Source of the DNA: Acarospora socialis
Lineage: Eukaryota; Ascomycota; Lecanoromycetes; Acarosporales; Acarosporaceae
Length of the DNA: 64,000 nt
Direction of reading: 5' to 3'
Assembly (NCBI GenBank): GCA_025617375.2
Contig: JAMYGW020000002.1
Location: forward strand, 744,001 to 808,000
Within the stretch, counting starts at the first letter, position 1. Each line of letters begins with the position of its first letter. Both the position numbers and the translations under genes were made by a program. Below are positions 60,183 to 64,000 of this stretch, piece after piece. The notes under the pieces are model-generated. The model worked only from the letters and a program-made list of their open reading frames with translations. It did not search any database and had not been told where the DNA came from.

Positions 60183-60997
60183 CTATCCTGCGTTGCAGGA
60201 AAGAGTAAGGGACTTATGGAATAATAGAAAATTGAGAGCATCATCCCGGGGATTTGCTGGCGCAAGTGAAATCGAGGACCTTGGCGGTTGGCTGTCGAGC
60301 ATTCTCGCTATTATCCTACGTTGTTGGTCGGCTTCGTAGGCATTCTCCTTGAACCGACCACCAGCCCGACTTAATCTTTCTTCGAAATTTCTAGCATGGG
60401 GCGCTGCGAAGTCCGACGCAATGTAGCCACTTCGATCTTGAATGCCTTTGTCTGCATCGTTTTGCAAGAGAATTTCGACATTCTCAGCTCTACCCCACAA
60501 GGCTGCTTCCATCAGTGGGGTTCTTCCTTGGTTGTTGACATCTGACCCTCGTTCCAAAAGAAGAGACACCATTTTTGGGTTTATCTCTGCGGCTGCAAGA
60601 GATAGAGCTGTATTTCCAGTATCATCTTTCCCTCGAACCAGGAATTGCGAGTATTTCGACGTGTCGACCAGCTTCAGCGCTGACTCAAGGACTTCGACCA
60701 ACATTTCTTCGTCTTCGGGATCTTGCTGAATGCCAATTGTTTGGAATCGATGTTTCTTTTTGTTAATCTCATATGCCACCCCTTGAGTTACAATGTCAAA
60801 GGGAAAGCGAATCCGATACTGGTGTGACGCTGGCGAGAACACGGGCGAGAGGATGCTACCCTTGTAGTGGACAAGTGATATCGTTTGCCGCCGTCCACCA
60901 TCTCATGACGATGACTCTTGTCGCAGAAAGGGTAGCGGACCTGTACATCTCTCTCATTCCACCACAGAACGTCGGCAACAGGCAAACCGGCAGACAT
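60183..60997 (-). CDS. Small ankyrin-repeat protein with zinc-finger-like N-terminus
   Basis: Two exons (60860-60997 and 60183-60818; intron only 41 bases) give 257 residues. The N-terminus WWNERDVQVRYPFCDKSHRH and GGKRYHLSTTRYRIRFPFD is shared by a group of fungal ankyrin proteins and has Cys/His spacing that might bind a metal. Residues about 120-185 carry two clear ankyrin units (GNTALSLAAAEINPKMVSLL, GRTPLMEAALWGRAENVEIL). After these the protein ends in a short tail (LLFHKSLTLSCNAG), whereas relatives usually run on, so an undetected 3' intron or C-terminal loss is possible. No function is established. Confidence 0.7.
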
Positions 60998-61480
60998 CAC
61001 GCAGACCGTCTTAGAAGAAGGCAAGATATCTGAGGCAGATATCAACAAGAAGCAACGGTAGAGTGCTAACGAAGTAAATGCAATGAGAGAAGTCTCATAT
61101 AAGTGGAGGAAGAATGCACAAAGAGAATTTTCGTGTCTAGCTTGCCTGAGTCAATCTTTGGAGCTATCATTCAGCTTGACTGAAAGTAGATACTCGAAGG
61201 GATCGAGATTGGGCTTCTTGAGACAAACAGACAGTTGTATGCGATTAGCCTGAGGGGCCCCCGCATGTGAGACATGGTCAGTACTCTACCTATGCAGTGG
61301 TTCATAGATAGACGTGTAGTGGAAAACATCCTGAACGTAGGTTATCCTTCTAGATACAACTTCAAAAATTCAACATCTGGCATGGTGATGGTTCAGCGTT
61401 GGATAGACACGAGACGGGAACGTGCAGCCGAGGCACACTCGAAAGTCGGCGTCTCCCAGGGGAGCCACACAACACGCACC
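60998..61480. other. Divergent spacer
   Basis: It lies between the small ankyrin gene and RecQ. The RecQ frame remains open upstream to an ATG at 61274, so up to 69 more N-terminal residues are possible. Confidence 0.45.
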
Positions 61481-63084
61481 ATGTCGAGATCCACAAAGAA
61501 ACGGCCACTCCTTGACCTCGACTTCACCTTACGACGTATATTTGGTAAACATAGCTTCAGGTGAGCTCTCGCAATAGACAGCAAATGAGCTTAAGGAATT
61601 GACGCATTTAGACCTATACAGCGTGAAGTCATCAACGCCGCTCTTGACGGCCACGATGTCTTCTTACAAGCTGCAACTTCCTTTGGCAAAAGCTTATGCT
61701 TCCAACTGCCCGCAGTTGTGGACCACGGCAGTGAGCATAATGCTGTCATTGATGCGGCAGAGGATTGCGACTGACTGCCGGTGCAGTCACAATCGTCGTC
61801 AGCCCACTTCTTGCTCTTATGGTCAATCTCAAACCCCTCCAATGGCATGTTGGTAACATCACTTACGGAAATTAGAACAATCAAGTCGCCTCCCTCCGCG
61901 CAGCAAACATAGCTGTTGCCACTATCAATAGCAACACTCCTTCAGAGGAGCGAAAGGCTATCCTCGACGACCTTCGCTGCGGCCATCCTTTGACTCGTCT
62001 TCTCTATGTTACCCCCGAGTTCTGCCTGTCTGAATCATTCCGCCGGCACATCAAGACTGTCCATTCCCAGCGCGAGCTCTCCCGCATCGCTGTCGACGAA
62101 GCCCACTGCATCTCGGAATGGGGCCACGACTTCCGCACCGCCTACAAGGAACTGAACTGGTTCAAGCAGGAAGTCCCCGACATCCCGATCATGTGTCTGA
62201 CCGCGACCGCCACGCGGCGCGTACGGGAAGACATTATTACTACCCTCGGTCTAGACGAGCGAAGACTCCAGATTTTCACTATGACCACCAGCCGCCATAA
62301 CTTACATCATGAGGTCCGCTTCAAGTCCGACGAGACAGACCACTTCACCGACTTTCTAATCTGGCTGCAAGGCGTGCACGACCGCAGATCCTCCGACCCC
62401 ACCCGCAAAGCCGAGCTCCTCGCCAAAGGCGAACGTCTCGACGCCGTCAGCGGCATCATCTACACTTCCTTCCGCAAAGACTGCGAAGCGCTCGCCGCCC
62501 GACTGCGCAGCCACAACATCGGCGGGGCGCCCTACCACGCCGGTCTCAGCACCTACGACCGCGAGGATTGTCAGCGGAAATGGCTGGCCAACGAGCCGGG
62601 ATACGATATCATCGTCGCGACGACCGCGTTCGGGATGGGTATCGACAAGGAGAACGTCCGGTTTGTCGTGCATTGGCAGATGCCGAAGAGCTTCGAGGGC
62701 TTCTACCAGGAAGCGGGCCGGGCGGGGAGAGATGGCAAAGCGAGCGTGCATATCATGTACTACTCGCGGGAAGATAGGGATCGGGCCGCGTATCGGATGT
62801 CGAAGGATCTGAATCATTGTCAGAAGTCGTCTCAGGCGCAGTGTGAAGGGAGGAAGAAGAGTTTCCAGGCGTTGGTTCGGTATTGTGAGGATACGGACCG
62901 GTGTAGACATCGGCTGATCTGCGAGTATTTCGGGGAGGATGAGGTGCCGGAGTGTGACTTTGCCTGTGATTGGCATAAGGATCAGGGAGGGTTGAAGCGG
63001 AGGAAGAATGAGGGTTTACAGAGTGAAGAGTGGGTTAGTACGCAGAGTGAAAGGCCAGATTTCTATGGAGAAGGGTATGATTGA
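61481..63084 (+). CDS. RecQ-family DNA helicase, short form
   Basis: Four exons (61481-61560, 61612-61730, 61787-61821, 61876-63084) give 480 residues. Helicase motifs appear in order: the Q-motif region FGKHSFRPIQREVI, Walker A ATSFGKSLCFQLP, motif II DEAHCISEWGHDFR, motif III CLTATATRRVRED, then SGIIYTSFRKDCE, the motif V region ATTAFGMGIDKENVRFVVHW, and motif VI YQEAGRAGRDG. The RecQ zinc-binding part ends ECDFACDWHKD, where a His stands at the place of the usual last Cys. No HRDC domain or long extension is present. Walker A has Ser-Phe where RecQ usually has Gly-Tyr, before the conserved GKS. RecQ helicases unwind recombination intermediates and protect stalled forks. The small third exon of 35 bases is supported by the motif SPLLALM running into NNQVASL. 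Confidence 0.9.
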
Positions 63085-63496
63085 GACACGGACGGGCTTT
63101 CGGCGCCATCGTAACGTGGGTGCATTTCAGGGTCAGGTCGGTGTAAAGGCGCGCTATACATATCGTGGCTATTCAGCTTCGAAATACGCCTTTGACGCTT
63201 GGATGTGCAGATGAGTTAGAGTAGAAGAGTATGCATTCCAGGACTGCTACACCAATCTACAGCATATCAAGTACACCAGAAAACGGGCATGCGATCTTTG
63301 ACGGTGACGTGCTAGAAATACATTACGTACTGCGTAGTCCTACGAAATCGCGCCAGGGGCCAACATCAAAGTACAGGATGCGTAAAGGAGGTGGCACCAA
63401 CGAATTGCATGAGCAGAATGAACGGTAAGTATCGGAGCGGCAGATCAACGGGGTGATAAGCTCGCGACTGCTTCACTCTAGCTCCTAGAGGAGCCC
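63085..63496. other. Convergent 3' flanks
   Basis: It lies between RecQ and the last gene. Nothing coding is seen. Confidence 0.45.
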
Positions 63497-64000
63497 TCAT
63501 AGACCCGGCGGTGGCGGAACCTATCAAAAGTTAGCTTCCAAACAGAGATATTCGAAGACACAGAAGCCACATACAGCGCCATACGTGTTACCGTTTGCCC
63601 CTGGTGGTGAGCCGCTAGGTGGAGGTGGTGGAGGGAGCTCGCTTGGCGGTCCAGGAGGAGCCCCCGGTGGAGCCTGCTGCTGTTGTTGAGCAGCTTGTTG
63701 CTGATAATACTGCAAGTATGCAACATAGTTTTGGTACCCTCCGTATGCCGCATATGGGTCTTGACCACCGTAATACTGAGCATACTGGGCACCGTAGTCT
63801 GAGGGACTCCCGGCTCCTGGCGGTGCCTGGCTGGTCGGACTCATAGCAGACTGAGGAGCCGGGGATTGCTGACCGCCGTACCCAGCACCATACCCGCCCC
63901 CATAACCACCATAGCTCTGCCTCTCGGCGCCGCGTTGCTGATAGCCACCAGAGCCTCCGTAGCCTCCGTGTTGTGGGGGCGGATTTTCTTTAAAGCGCTC
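63497..64000 (-). CDS. C-terminus of a probable KH-type RNA-binding protein, cut by window edge
   Basis: Two exon parts are seen: 63575 to the window edge, and 63497-63520. The frame is open to the edge, so the N-terminal part lies outside. The visible 160 residues are low complexity, rich in Gly, Tyr, Gln and Pro: RFKENPPPQHGG, then YGG repeats, YYGGQDPYAAYGGYQ, LQYYQQQAAQQQQQ and a PPPPPP stretch. The tiny last exon of 24 bases turns NTYGA into NTYGAVPPPPGL, the typical end of fungal FUBP-like KH proteins. No KH domain is visible, so the family call is inference from the tail alone. Such tails favour RNA granules and protein contacts in splicing or mRNA control. Confidence 0.65.

Overview
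The window looks like a contig from a filamentous ascomycete (Pezizomycotina, perhaps a Dothideomycete; the class is an inference). The reasons are intron-rich genes with short introns (about 43 to 110 bases, GT-AG with CTAAC-like branch sites), fungal-only families (SOG2, DUF2408-type, NLR-type N-terminal domain with ankyrins, Ypq PQ-loop, Mid2-like proteins), and one AT-rich block whose C-to-T / G-to-A bias looks like repeat-induced point mutation (RIP). Gene models were built by hand from splice signals, frame and family conservation; exon lengths were checked to sum to whole codons unless stated.

Layout. 3-1157: an unrecognised gene cut by the left edge. 1275-7466: an AT-rich transposon block, consisting of a DNA-transposon shell with 29-bp terminal inverted repeats flanked by TA, enclosing a decayed Ty3/gypsy fossil whose two 361-bp end repeats face each other instead of running in the same direction. 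8.1-11 kb: two surface or secreted proteins (a GPI-type and a Mid2-like sensor). 12-24 kb: core genes (Ypq-type vacuolar amino-acid transporter, ribosomal P1, DUF2408-like, glutathione reductase, Cce1/Ydc2 mitochondrial resolvase, TCP11/Sok1). 24-27.4 kb: a gene-poor stretch. 27.4-38 kb: serine carboxypeptidase, SWIM-RING protein, SET protein, TRAPPC13 (with a 7-base microexon), a doubtful two-exon gene, and a zinc-finger/DEDDh exonuclease. 38.6-43.5 kb: an ankyrin protein with near-identical repeats, a minisatellite, and a duplicated Cys-rich receptor-like protein. 44.8-55.5 kb: a DENN/C1 protein, a cytochrome P450, and the RAM-pathway LRR protein SOG2. 56.8-64 kb: mitoribosomal mS23 divergent from a PPR protein, a small ankyrin protein, a RecQ helicase, and the C-terminus of a probable KH-type RNA-binding protein.

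How the genes fit together. Several neighbours share a divergent promoter: mS23 with the PPR protein (both mitochondrial), the SET protein with TRAPPC13, RPP1 with the DUF2408-like gene, and GLR1 with CCE1. There is no biosynthetic cluster: the single P450 has no partner enzymes nearby. I found no rRNA, tRNA or CRISPR. The observations I rate highest are the TRAPPC13 microexon, the head-to-head end repeats of the retroelement inside a TIR shell, the missing ATG upstream of the glutathione reductase presequence, and the mS23/PPR shared promoter.
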